27,185 nt of DNA, taken from contig JAUYJH010000053.1 in assembly GCA_030688705.1 (NCBI GenBank), positions 1-27,185 of the forward strand, read 5' to 3'. The position numbers were made by a program, and so were the translations under genes. Shown one piece after another: positions 14,980 to 22,218 of the stretch. This DNA comes from Deltaproteobacteria bacterium (GTDB lineage: Bacteria; UBA10199; SPLOWO2-01-44-7). The notes under the pieces were generated by a model that was not told the origin of the DNA, ran no database searches, and was given only the letters and a program-made list of their open reading frames with translations. The first letter of the stretch is position 1; each line of letters begins with the position of its first letter.

Positions 14980-15196
14980 TGTCATTCTGAGCCCGAAGGG
15001 CGAAGAATCCAGTTTAGCAGTTTGGACAAAATACTTCCGGGTGTCATTGCGAGCGTAGCGAAGCAATCCAGATGCAACAAGATTGAGATAACGGGATTGC
15101 CACGACCCCTTAGGGGCCTCGCAATGACATTGTCAACAGACTGTTAGCAACAGTGTTAGAACGAGATTCTTCGTCGCTACCGCTCCTCAGAATGAC
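14980..15196. repeat. Nested family A elements
   Basis: Outer ends TGTCATTCTGAG...GAAGAATCC (14980-15011) and its inverse (GATTCTTCG...CCTCAGAATGAC, 15168-15196) form one element. Inside it sits a complete second element, TGTCATTGCGAG...GAAGCAATCC to GGCCTCGCAATGACA (15042-15129). This indicates insertion of one copy into another. Confidence 0.75.
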
Positions 15197-15201
15197 TTCG
15201 G

Positions 15202-15330
15202 TTACGCCCGCAGGGCGTTGAAACGGTCGCGGTCGCGGCGGCCTTTGTAGGGGCATTCCGGGTTGCCGCTGCCGCAGTACATGCAGACCCAGCCGAGTTC
15301 TTTGGGCTTGGAGGCATTCTGTTCGGACAG
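15202..15330 (-). CDS. Possible Cys-rich mini-protein without a standard start codon
   Basis: On the minus strand a frame reads LSEQNASKPKELGW, then CMYCGSGNPECPYKG and RRDRDRFNALRA before TAA. The composition is protein-like and the C-x2-C-x6-C pattern resembles a small zinc-ribbon or rubredoxin-type knuckle. It is unlike the surrounding repeats. No ATG, GTG or TTG is available in frame; CTG at 15330 gives 42 residues. A family C element lies just upstream (15354-15408), so the 5' end may have been replaced by it. It may be a real gene with CTG start, or a decapitated remnant. Confidence 0.4.
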   Translation of the reverse strand: MSEQNASKPKELGWVCMYCGSGNPECPYKGRRDRDRFNALRA

Positions 15331-15353
15331 GTTTTTTAATTTTTTCCTTAATC

Positions 15354-15408
15354 TCCCTCTCCCCCTGTGGGAGAGGGAAATCCACCGAAGGTGGATGGGG
15401 TGAGGGGG
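15354..15408. repeat. Family C palindrome, intergenic copy
   Basis: CCCTCTCCCCCTGTGGGAGAGGG followed by a TCCACCGAAGGTGGA hairpin and TGGGGTGAGGGGG. The arms are shared with the copies in mutS and pgi. Confidence 0.75.
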
Positions 15409-15410
15409 TT

Positions 15411-15445
15411 AATGTACATTTCAATGTACATTTCAATTGACATTT
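15411..15445. repeat. 12-bp tandem repeat TGTACATTTCAA
   Basis: Two exact copies (15413-15424, 15425-15436) are followed by a degenerate third (TTGACATTTT). Each contains the palindrome TGTACA. They lie about 30 bases before the mini-ORF at 15474, as an operator would. Confidence 0.5.
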
Positions 15446-15473
15446 TGTTAGGCAATCAATAGCCCTTCTTTTA

Positions 15474-15626
15474 GTGCGTTCACTCCTCAAAAAGATAAAG
15501 GCCTTTCTCGATCGCATTGAAGACACTGTTTTGGGCTATATTGCGCAAGAGAGAGACAAAACGACACCCTCCAAACAATACATCACGCTGGAAGAGGCAG
15601 AAAAGAAAGTCGGTCTTAAAAAATAG
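15474..15626 (+). CDS. Possible 50-residue ORF, antitoxin-like tail
   Basis: From GTG 15474 the frame reads KAFLDRIEDTVLGYIAQERD, then a linker, then QYITLEEAEKKVGLKK and TAG. A helical segment followed by an ITLEEAEKKxGL motif resembles the C-terminal part of small antitoxins of the Phd/RelB kind, but this is composition and pattern only. There is no convincing ribosome-binding site or ATG and no toxin gene beside it, so it may be a remnant. Confidence 0.3.
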   Translation: MRSLLKKIKAFLDRIEDTVLGYIAQERDKTTPSKQYITLEEAEKKVGLKK

Positions 15627-15689
15627 CCGATGCTGCAAAGAATCTCCAAGTTAGTTGATTTTACCGGCGGATAATCCAAAAATCGGGGC

Positions 15690-15775
15690 AGTGATACAGT
15701 TTGTCATTCCCGCGGAGGCGGGAATCCCTTAGATCCCCGTTTTCACGGGGATGACAACTCAAAGTGACCCACTAC
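15690..15775. repeat. Dispersed palindromic element, family B (copy 4)
   Basis: Reverse complement of the left part of 346-472: terminal AGTGATACAGTTT / AACTCAAAGTGACCCACTAC, with stems TTCCCGCGGAGGCGGGAA and TCCCCGTTTTCACGGGGA. It sits upstream of pyrR. Confidence 0.75.
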
Positions 15776-15843
15776 CGATCGGCTTTGGCCCTTGACTTTA
15801 TCCCTTTAAATGGCCTAAACAACGGCGAATTTTCTATAATCTT

Positions 15844-16386
15844 ATGCCCGAACAAAAGCTCCTCATGACCGAAGCGCAGATGGATAAAACCATCCAAGGA
15901 ATGGCGCAAAAGATCGTTGATGACGGTTTGCAGGAGGCCGTGTTGGTCGGCATTAAAACCCGCGGTGTGCCGCTGGCACACTGGCTTTCCCGTCATCTGG
16001 CCCAAATTACACGCAAAACTCCGAAAGTGGGCGAATTGGACATCAATCTCTATCGCGACGATCTTTCCGAGGTGGCCGAACAGCCGGTGGTCAACAAGAC
16101 CGAAATCCCTTTTGATGTCAGCGCTTGCGGCATTGTTCTGGTCGATGATGTGTTGTACACCGGCCGCACCATCCGGGCGGCGCTCGATGCGTTGATCGAT
16201 TTTGGCCGCCCCAAATTCGTCAAACTGGCGGTGCTGGTCGACCGCGGCTGGCGCGAGCTTCCCATTCAGGCCGAATACACCGGAAAAAGAATCGAGACCA
16301 AGGCCGATGAGGTGATCAAAGTGATGCTGCAAGAGACCGACGGCAAAAATGAAGTTTTATTGAAGGAACATTTTTCGAAACGATGA
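15844..16386 (+). CDS. pyrR: PyrR, pyrimidine regulator / uracil phosphoribosyltransferase
   Basis: 180 residues, the usual PyrR length. VLVDDVLYTGRTIRAAL (about 98-114) is the PRPP-binding loop, and LVGIKTRGVPLA and DINLYRDDL are typical. PyrR binds UMP and pyr mRNA in Gram-positives and has uracil phosphoribosyltransferase activity. It heads the pyrR-pyrB-pyrC cluster and overlaps pyrB by four bases (ATGA). I see no clear PyrR-binding attenuator upstream, only a TTGACT at 15792-15797 and a TATAAT at 15835-15840 that do not pair at normal spacing. Confidence 0.94.
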   Translation: MPEQKLLMTEAQMDKTIQGMAQKIVDDGLQEAVLVGIKTRGVPLAHWLSRHLAQITRKTPKVGELDINLYRDDLSEVAEQPVVNKTEIPFDVSACGIVLVDDVLYTGRTIRAALDALIDFGRPKFVKLAVLVDRGWRELPIQAEYTGKRIETKADEVIKVMLQETDGKNEVLLKEHFSKR

Positions 16387-17315
16387 GTTTATCTCAAAGG
16401 CATATCCTAAGCGTCAACGATCTTACCCAAAAAGATGTCGCATTGATTTTAAAAACAGCCGAAAATCTGGAAGAGATAGCCCATCGCCCGGTCAAAAAAG
16501 TGCCGGCCCTGCGCGGCAAACTGATCGGCCTCTGTTTTTTTGAAAATTCCACCCGCACCCGCAGTTCTTTTGAGGTGGCGGCCAAGCGCCTCTCGGCGGA
16601 TACGTTGAGCATCTCCACCGGAGGGAGTTCGATAGCCAAAGGGGAGACCCTTTTGGACACCATCAAAAATATTGAGGCGATGCAGCCCGACCTTTTGGTG
16701 GTGCGGCATGCCTCTTCGGGGGTGCCGCAATTTTTATCGAAACAGGTCGCTTGTCCCGTTATCAACGCGGGCGACGGTTCGCACGAACACCCAACCCAGG
16801 CCTTGCTCGATTTAATGACGATTCTTAAGGAGAAGAAAAAAATAAAAGGGCTTCATGTGGCGATCATCGGCGATATTCTCAACTCGCGAGTGGCCCGTTC
16901 CAACATGATTCTCTTGAAAAAAATGGGGGCAAAAGTTTCGGTGGCGGGGCCGGCGACCATGATCCCCGCCGAAGTCGAACAATACGGTGTGGAAGTCGCG
17001 CACGATATCAAAAAAATAATTCCCAAAGCCGATGTGATTATGATGCTGCGGATTCAAAGAGAGCGGGAGGCCGATGGGCTTTTTCCATCGCTTCGGGAAT
17101 ATGCCCGGTTTTTTGGTTTGAACCGCGAGACAATGCGCCATGCCAAAAAAGATGCGGTGATTTTGCATCCGGGGCCGGTCAACCGGGGCGTGGAAATTTC
17201 CGCCGAGGTGGCCGACGGGCCCCATTCGGTGATTTTAGATCAGGTGAGCAATGGTGTGGCGGTAAGGATGGCGTTGCTGTATTTGATGTGTGGGGTGAAA
17301 CAGATGTCATTCTGA
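16383..17315 (+). CDS. pyrB: Aspartate carbamoyltransferase catalytic chain
   Basis: 310 residues. FFENSTRTRSSFEVAAKRL is the carbamoyl-phosphate site, GDGSHEHPTQALLDLMTI is the second conserved stretch, RIQRER binds aspartate and HPGPVNRGVEI closes the active site. It catalyses the first committed step of pyrimidine synthesis. No pyrI is present, so this should be the PyrI-independent class that often pairs with PyrC. It is translationally coupled to pyrR. The final residues Met-Ser-Phe and the stop codon come from the left end of a family A element (17306-17396). Confidence 0.96.
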   Translation: MSLSQRHILSVNDLTQKDVALILKTAENLEEIAHRPVKKVPALRGKLIGLCFFENSTRTRSSFEVAAKRLSADTLSISTGGSSIAKGETLLDTIKNIEAMQPDLLVVRHASSGVPQFLSKQVACPVINAGDGSHEHPTQALLDLMTILKEKKKIKGLHVAIIGDILNSRVARSNMILLKKMGAKVSVAGPATMIPAEVEQYGVEVAHDIKKIIPKADVIMMLRIQREREADGLFPSLREYARFFGLNRETMRHAKKDAVILHPGPVNRGVEISAEVADGPHSVILDQVSNGVAVRMALLYLMCGVKQMSF

Positions 17316-17396
17316 CCCTGAGCTTGTCGAAGGGGAAGAATCCCGGGATCCTTCACGGAGTTTACACTGAGCGAAGCGAATGTGTTCAGGATGACA
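17306..17396. repeat. Family A element at the pyrB/pyrC junction
   Basis: TGTCATTCTGACCCTGAGC...GAAGAATCC and the inverse end GAGCGAAGCGAATG...TTCAGGATGACA. The pyrB stop TGA lies inside TCATTCTGA of the left end. Confidence 0.7.
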
Positions 17397-17427
17397 ACCA
17401 GGGTTTTTAGAGGTGCCCAAAAAATAT

Positions 17428-18741
17428 ATGAAACTTGCAATTACAAACGGCCGCGTGATCGATCCCTCGCAGAATCTGGATGGGGATTTCACGATTTATA
17501 TTGAAGATGGAGTGATCGATGCCATCCGCCGCGATAAAAAACCGCGCGGCGGTTATGAAATTCTGGATGCCAAGGGGGCTGTCGTTTCTCCCGGTTTTGT
17601 CGATCTCCACACCCATCTGCGTGACCCCGGTTTTGAATACCGTGAGGATATCGAAAGCGGCAGTCGTGCCTCGGCCGCCGGCGGGTTCACCACTATCTTG
17701 TGCATGGCCAATACGAATCCGGTGAATGACAACGCCTCGGTTACCTCGATGATTGTCAATCGTGCCAAAGAGGTGGGGTTGACTAATATTTTGCCGGTCG
17801 GCGCTGTTTCCAAAGGTTTGAAAGGGGAGCAACTCGCCGAAATCGGGGAGATGGTGAAAGCCGGCTGTATGGCTGTTTCCGATGACGGGCGGCCGGTGAT
17901 GAACGGCAAGCTGATGCGCCATGCTTTGGAATACGCGAAAAGTTTTGACGTGCCGGTGATCACCCACGCGGAAGATTTATCTCTGTCAGAAGGGGGGTCG
18001 ATGAATGAAGGGGCCGCCTCTACCGCGATGGGTTTGAAAGGCATTCCGGCGGCGGCCGAAGAATCGATGATCCAGCGCGATCTTCTTTTGGCAAAATTGA
18101 CCGATCATCATCTGCATGTGGCTCATGTGAGTACCGCAACCGGTCTGGAGATGATTCGCCGGGCCAAAAAAGAGGGGGTGCGGGTGACTTGCGAGGTGAC
18201 GCCGCACCATCTGGTTTTGACCGATAAAAGTTGCAGCGACTACGATGCCAACGCCAAAGTCAATCCGCCGCTGCGGACCGATGAAGATTGCGCGGCTTTA
18301 ATCAAGGCTCTAAATGACGGAACGGTCGACGCGATTGCCACCGACCATGCCCCGCATGCCCAAGATGAAAAAGAGAAGACCCCCTTTGACTGTGCAAACT
18401 GCGGCTTAATCGGCATGGAGACAGCCCTGCCGGTTTTGCTGAAACTGGTCCACGAGAAAAAACTCCCCCTCAAACGTTTGATCTCTCTTTTGACTTCGGG
18501 ACCGGCCAAGGCCTTTAAGCTGAACGCGGGGAGTTTGAAAAAAGGGATGCCGGCGGATATTGTGATTTTTGATCCTAATCAGAATGTGGTGATCGATCCG
18601 CACCAGTTTCATTCCAAAAGCAAAAACTCCCCGTTTGCCGGGTGGAAGTTAAAGGGAAAAGTGCTCCACACGATTTGCAGGGGGAAGGTGGTCTACGGTA
18701 TGTCATTGCGAGGAGCGCAAGCGACGTGGCAATCTAAGTGA
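17428..18741 (+). CDS. pyrC: Dihydroorotase
   Basis: 437 residues from ATG 17428 (MKLAITNGRVIDPSQNLDG, the standard family beginning); GTG 17413 would add five residues. DLHTHLRDPGFEYRED holds the metal-binding HxH and the substrate Arg. NPPLRTDEDC and AIATDHAPH (the catalytic Asp) are present, along with the expected amidohydrolase C-terminal beta domain. It closes carbamoyl aspartate to dihydroorotate. The last 13 residues (MSLRGAQATWQSK) and the stop are encoded by a family A element, so the native C-terminus has been replaced. Confidence 0.96.
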   Translation: MKLAITNGRVIDPSQNLDGDFTIYIEDGVIDAIRRDKKPRGGYEILDAKGAVVSPGFVDLHTHLRDPGFEYREDIESGSRASAAGGFTTILCMANTNPVNDNASVTSMIVNRAKEVGLTNILPVGAVSKGLKGEQLAEIGEMVKAGCMAVSDDGRPVMNGKLMRHALEYAKSFDVPVITHAEDLSLSEGGSMNEGAASTAMGLKGIPAAAEESMIQRDLLLAKLTDHHLHVAHVSTATGLEMIRRAKKEGVRVTCEVTPHHLVLTDKSCSDYDANAKVNPPLRTDEDCAALIKALNDGTVDAIATDHAPHAQDEKEKTPFDCANCGLIGMETALPVLLKLVHEKKLPLKRLISLLTSGPAKAFKLNAGSLKKGMPADIVIFDPNQNVVIDPHQFHSKSKNSPFAGWKLKGKVLHTICRGKVVYGMSLRGAQATWQSK

Positions 18742-18789
18742 ATACCGAGAGATTGCTTCCCCCTCGACAAGCTCGGGGTCGCAATGACA
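18701..18789. repeat. Family A element bridging pyrC and pgi
   Basis: TGTCATTGCGAGGAGCGCAAG...GGCAATC and its inverse GATTGCTTCCCCCTCG...GGTCGCAATGACA. The left half encodes the pyrC tail and stop; the right terminus GCAATGACA holds the ATG (18784) used for pgi. Confidence 0.8.
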
Positions 18790-20001
18790 ACATCTATGAT
18801 TACATTTGATTTTTCAAAAAGCGGAATTGCGGAGAAAGAATTGGCGACGTTGGAGCCGGCTTGCGTGCGTGCGCGCCAACAGTTGGAAGAGGATCAAAAA
18901 AGAGGGGTTATAGGCTGGATGGCGGATACGGCACCCATCAAAAAAATGGCCGCCCAATTTAAAGGGCAATTTGAAAATCTTCTCGTTTTGGGGATCGGCG
19001 GTTCTTCTCAAGGGTTGAAATGTCTTGCCGCGGCACTGGTTCCAGGGCGGGAGAGACAAAAATTATTTGTTGTCGAAAATCCCGATCCTCTTGTGGCCGA
19101 ACCCCTTTTAGAAACGCTCGATTTTTCCAAAACGCTTTTGGTGGTCATCAGCAAATCGGGAGAAACGATAGAGACTTTAACTCTTCTCGATTTTTTCCGG
19201 TTGTCATTGCGAGCGCAGCGAAGCAATCCACACATTATCGCCATCACAGAATACAACAACGGCACTCTCCACAGAATGGCCAAAGAAGAAAAGTGGGCAA
19301 CATTAGAAATTCCAAAAAACCTCGGCGGGCGTTTTTCGGTTTTTTCAGCGGTCGGCCTTTTTCCATTGGCTTTGCTCGGCGTTGATATTGATCAATTTAC
19401 TCCCTCTCCCCCTGTGGGAGAGGGTTGGGGTGAGGGGTTCCTTAAAAATGCCGCCATCCATTTTCTCTCCCAGCGCGACCATGGCAAAAATATTTCAGTG
19501 ATGATGTCTTACGGTGCCTGTTTTGACCAGTTTGGTCCCTGGTACACCCAGCTTTGGGCCGAAAGCCTTGGCAAAAACGGTCAGGGACAAACGCCATTGT
19601 CCGCCACCGGTCCCAAAGACCAGCATTCTTTGGCGCAACTTTTTCTGGACGGCCCCAAGGATAAGTTGATTACTTTTGTGAAACTTAAAAATGTCACCCC
19701 GGCGAAAGCCGGGGTCCAGAAACTTGATTCGCTACTGGATTCCGGCTTCCGCCGGAATGACAGAGGTAGCCATTATAATCCCTTGAGTCATCTGATGGAG
19801 AGGGAATATCGGGCCACGGCAGAGGCCTTGTGGGAGGCTGGTTGTCCTTCGGTTACCCTGACCCTGGACAAGCCCGATGCCAAAAATTTTGGAGAATTAT
19901 TAATGGGATATCAGTTCCAAACGGCTTTTACGGGGCATCTGATGGGGTTGAACCCCTATGACCAGCCGGCTGTCGAAAAAATAAAAAAACGGATTCATTA
20001 A
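18784..20001 (+). CDS. pgi: Glucose-6-phosphate isomerase with three palindrome inserts
   Basis: 405 residues. LVLGIGGSSQGLK, VISKSGETIETLT and GGRFSVFSAVGLFPLALLG are the sugar-isomerase motifs, and the enzyme converts glucose-6-P and fructose-6-P. Three stretches are not PGI sequence but translated repeats: about 140-149 (family A, LSLRAQRSNP), 206-219 (family C, TPSPPVGEGWGEGF) and 303-327 (family B, starting NVTPAKAGVQ). All are in frame and fall between secondary-structure elements; without them the protein is about 355 residues. The start ATG 18784 is itself in a repeat; ATG 18796 is an alternative. It follows pyrC on the same strand. Confidence 0.93.
   Translation: MTTSMITFDFSKSGIAEKELATLEPACVRARQQLEEDQKRGVIGWMADTAPIKKMAAQFKGQFENLLVLGIGGSSQGLKCLAAALVPGRERQKLFVVENPDPLVAEPLLETLDFSKTLLVVISKSGETIETLTLLDFFRLSLRAQRSNPHIIAITEYNNGTLHRMAKEEKWATLEIPKNLGGRFSVFSAVGLFPLALLGVDIDQFTPSPPVGEGWGEGFLKNAAIHFLSQRDHGKNISVMMSYGACFDQFGPWYTQLWAESLGKNGQGQTPLSATGPKDQHSLAQLFLDGPKDKLITFVKLKNVTPAKAGVQKLDSLLDSGFRRNDRGSHYNPLSHLMEREYRATAEALWEAGCPSVTLTLDKPDAKNFGELLMGYQFQTAFTGHLMGLNPYDQPAVEKIKKRIH
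19202..19229. repeat. Half family A element inside pgi
   Basis: TGTCATTGCGAGCGCAGCGAAGCAATCC, one arm of the family A palindrome, lies in frame in pgi after the SKSGET region. Confidence 0.8.
19401..19437. repeat. Family C element inside pgi
   Basis: CCCTCTCCCCCTGTGGGAGAGGG + TTGGGGTGAGGGG, matching 15354-15408 without its central hairpin, is read in frame. Confidence 0.8.
19692..19762. repeat. Family B element inside pgi
   Basis: TGTCACCCCGGCGAAAGCC...GGATTCCGGCTTCCGCCGGAATGACA is nearly the reverse complement of the intergenic copy at 4263-4320, with about 14 extra bases in the centre. It is read in frame and adds about 25 residues. Confidence 0.85.
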
Positions 20002-20015
20002 AAAAGGAGAGAGAT

Positions 20016-20693
20016 ATGCTGATAAGCAACATACAACCGATGACGTTTTTAGGGCTTGTTCCCGCGGAATATGTCCATTTACCTCTGGCGGCGCATGCCC
20101 TTCAGCACGCGCCCGATTTGGGGAGCGACGCCGGGTTATTGGGAGATGCCCTTGGGGAATTGGATCCAAAGGCGGGGTTTGCCTTTCACAGTCAGCTCGA
20201 TCGTTTCCGGAACACTTTACATCCGACCTTTGCCCAAGATGCCCGCAGTGCGATGTGTCTGATTCTGCCTGAAACCGATGCCGGGTGGAGCGCTGTTTTG
20301 GAAAAAGTTCAGGCTTTGTATCGCACAACCGTTTTCGGGCCATTTGACGATGGTTTTTTAGAGAGTGCCCGGGTTTATCTTCCGGGAATGCTTTTGGCGC
20401 AATATGTCGATAGAGCGGGCATGCGGACCATAGACCTCGATCGGGCCCGTTTTTTGCAAAATGCGCTGCAGTTAGCCGATGAGAGGGATGTCGATGCCCT
20501 TGCAAGATGGGGCAGGCTCGCCTTTTTCGAAGGAAAAGCCGATGAAGCTGATATTTTTTCGGCTGCGCTGAACGCTTTAGCAACGGCGCATCCCGATTCA
20601 TCGTTGCGCCGAGCGGCTGCGGTGGCTGCGAACAGGTTGGCTGATTTTACTGTCGACCCTCCCCCGGCCGGCGTTCGCGAAGCAACTTTCTGA
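20016..20693 (+). CDS. Unrecognised 225-residue helical protein
   Basis: Clear gene: AAAGGAGAG stands just before ATG 20016 and the composition is protein-like. It has no signal peptide, membrane segment or family motif that I recognise. It looks mostly alpha-helical; the second half (about 120-205) is a run of Ala/Asp/Leu-rich helices resembling a helical-repeat scaffold. Single-base spacing patterns do not suggest decay. It lies 14 bases after pgi, so it may be cotranscribed, and is followed after 36 bases by another unknown gene. Confidence 0.75.
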   Translation: MLISNIQPMTFLGLVPAEYVHLPLAAHALQHAPDLGSDAGLLGDALGELDPKAGFAFHSQLDRFRNTLHPTFAQDARSAMCLILPETDAGWSAVLEKVQALYRTTVFGPFDDGFLESARVYLPGMLLAQYVDRAGMRTIDLDRARFLQNALQLADERDVDALARWGRLAFFEGKADEADIFSAALNALATAHPDSSLRRAAAVAANRLADFTVDPPPAGVREATF

Positions 20694-20729
20694 AAAATCT
20701 GCCGATAATAGTGAGGAGAGGAGACTTGA

Positions 20730-21098
20730 ATGACAATGATCCAGAATCCCGGTCTTTTTATAGTGGATGCCTTGTTTGCCAGTGGCCCTTTGGGCATGCA
20801 AACGGCTTTGGAAGTGGTTTGTCCGATTACACCGGAGGATTTGGAACTGGTGGGGCGGGCGGTGGCGAGCGTTCAATCCTCTTTTCTAAAATCCGGGATC
20901 GCTATTCACGGTATGAACGATGCCATGGATATGTTTTTGGACGGGATGCGTTTCGGCCGTATTCCGCGAATGGGGCAGTCCCTCGAGTCTATCGCAAAAG
21001 CTTTTGCCCCTCTCCCTCCGGAGCTCTATTCCTACCACGCCGCACAGGCCACTTTTCAACTCTTTGCTAGCCGGCCCAAACCGACTTTCGTTTCTTAA
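20730..21098 (+). CDS. Unrecognised 122-residue protein
   Basis: GAGGAGAGGAGA precedes ATG 20730. The sequence is helical, with a hydrophobic N-terminus (about 5-27) that lacks the Lys/Arg start of a signal peptide, and a C-terminal region rich in Pro, Leu and aromatic residues. I recognise no domain. Same strand, spacing and strong ribosome-binding site as the 225-residue gene upstream, so the two probably form a unit. Its 3' end overlaps the convergent acyltransferase gene by 32 bases. Confidence 0.7.
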   Translation: MTMIQNPGLFIVDALFASGPLGMQTALEVVCPITPEDLELVGRAVASVQSSFLKSGIAIHGMNDAMDMFLDGMRFGRIPRMGQSLESIAKAFAPLPPELYSYHAAQATFQLFASRPKPTFVS

Positions 21099-22218
21099 GA
21101 TTTTTGTCGACCATCGTCTGGATTTCGGTGCGGATTTTTTCAGAAAGTTTATTCACCAAAATTTCATCTTCAGCCTGTTTCGGTTTGTATCTTGAAAAAG
21201 AAACCGGTTTGCCGATTTCGATCGTCCATTTTGTCGGCAAAGGAATCATGCCGATCGGCCCCAGCCACGGAAAGGTGGGGGTTACCGGCAGATAGGGGAC
21301 CCCCATCGCCTTGGCCAAAATGTTTGATTTCCAGATGACCGGATAAATTTCTTCGGCGCCGATGACCGATACGGGGATGATCGGCGTTTTGTTTTTCATC
21401 GCCAGCTTGATGAAGCCGCCGCGCCCAAAGCGTTTGAGCTGGTAACGCTCGCTGTAGAGTTTGCCCAGCCCTTTAACCCCCTCGGGAAAAACGAGGACCA
21501 GCTGATTTTTTTTGAGAAGCCACGCGGCATTTTCCGGGCAGGCCCTTACGGCGCCGATCCGGTGCATGAAAGTCCCCAGAAAGGGGAAGTGATAGACAAA
21601 ATCCTCGATCAAAAAACGGACATGCCTTTTGGCCCGGTGTTCGTTCAGGCAGGCAATGGTAATCATTGCCCCGTCAAACGGGAGAACGCCGGAATGGTTG
21701 GCCACCAGCAGACAGCGCCCTTTGGAGGGGATATTTTCTATCCCTTGGACCTCCACGCGCCAGTAATCGCGAAAAAGAAATTCAAACAGGGGGCGGACGG
21801 CTTCGAGCAAGCTCGTATCCATTCCGAATTCATCAACCTCTCGTTCCAAATCATCGGCGCCGCTCCACAAATAAAAAGAGGCGAGTTTCGAGGCGGTTTG
21901 AAAAATTTCTTCCGGACGAAACCATTCTTGCAGCAGCTGGGTCATATCTTTCAGGGTCTCTTGCAGGTCTTCCCACGAGATGCCGGCGTCTTTGGCCACC
22001 TGTTTGAGATAGGCCTGAAAAATGGATTTCAGGGTATCAAGAGGGATGCTTTTAGACAAAACGGCGGCGGCCTCCAGATTTTCGAGCATCGGCCCCAGAT
22101 TTTTGGAAAGCCCCTCGATAAAGCGGGTTGTCTTTGCGCCGCCCAGCCCTAAGGCCTTTTCCAGATGGCGGGCCAGTCGTTGAAAACGGTTTGCGATGTC
22201 TTTTTTACGCCGTGGCAT
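21067..22218 (-). CDS. Lysophospholipid acyltransferase family protein
   Basis: 383 residues. Residues 1-150 are a helical N-terminal extension without a known domain. From about 165 a PlsC-like acyltransferase follows: LVANHSGVLPFDGAM (block I), RIGAVRACPENA, LVFPEGVKG (block III, FPEG) and TPIIPVSVIGAEE. In block I the Asp is seven residues after the His, not five as in the HX4D motif of PlsC. This resembles the branch with NHxGxxPxD found in diacylglycerol acyltransferase-like enzymes. It would acylate a lipid at the inner membrane. Starts 14 bases inside the SDR gene upstream, so the two are coupled. Confidence 0.88.
   Translation of the reverse strand: MPRRKKDIANRFQRLARHLEKALGLGGAKTTRFIEGLSKNLGPMLENLEAAAVLSKSIPLDTLKSIFQAYLKQVAKDAGISWEDLQETLKDMTQLLQEWFRPEEIFQTASKLASFYLWSGADDLEREVDEFGMDTSLLEAVRPLFEFLFRDYWRVEVQGIENIPSKGRCLLVANHSGVLPFDGAMITIACLNEHRAKRHVRFLIEDFVYHFPFLGTFMHRIGAVRACPENAAWLLKKNQLVLVFPEGVKGLGKLYSERYQLKRFGRGGFIKLAMKNKTPIIPVSVIGAEEIYPVIWKSNILAKAMGVPYLPVTPTFPWLGPIGMIPLPTKWTIEIGKPVSFSRYKPKQAEDEILVNKLSEKIRTEIQTMVDKNLKKRKSVWAG

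Larger units (their letters stand above)
14902..15843. other. Gene-poor spacer filled with nested palindromes
   Basis: Between mutS and pyrR there is no recognisable full-size gene. The region holds a perfect hairpin (14929-14953), a nested pair of family A elements (14980-15196), a Cys-rich mini-ORF (15202-15330), a family C element (15354-15408), a 12-bp tandem repeat (15411-15445), a second mini-ORF (15474-15626) and a family B element (15690-15775). The longer open frame at 15110-15526 on the minus strand is made mainly of repeat sequence. Confidence 0.7.

Noticed and set aside
15110..15526. 138-codon minus-strand frame
   Set aside because: Built from families A and C repeats and the out-of-frame Cys-rich mini-ORF.
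15812..15840. TATAAT before pyrR as promoter
   Set aside because: It lies only 3 bases before the ATG and has no -35 box at proper spacing; the TTGACT at 15792 is 37 bases away.
19900..20601. 233-codon minus-strand frame opposite the 225-residue gene
   Set aside because: Arg/His/Pro-rich shadow composition, while the plus strand has a strong ribosome-binding site and normal composition.
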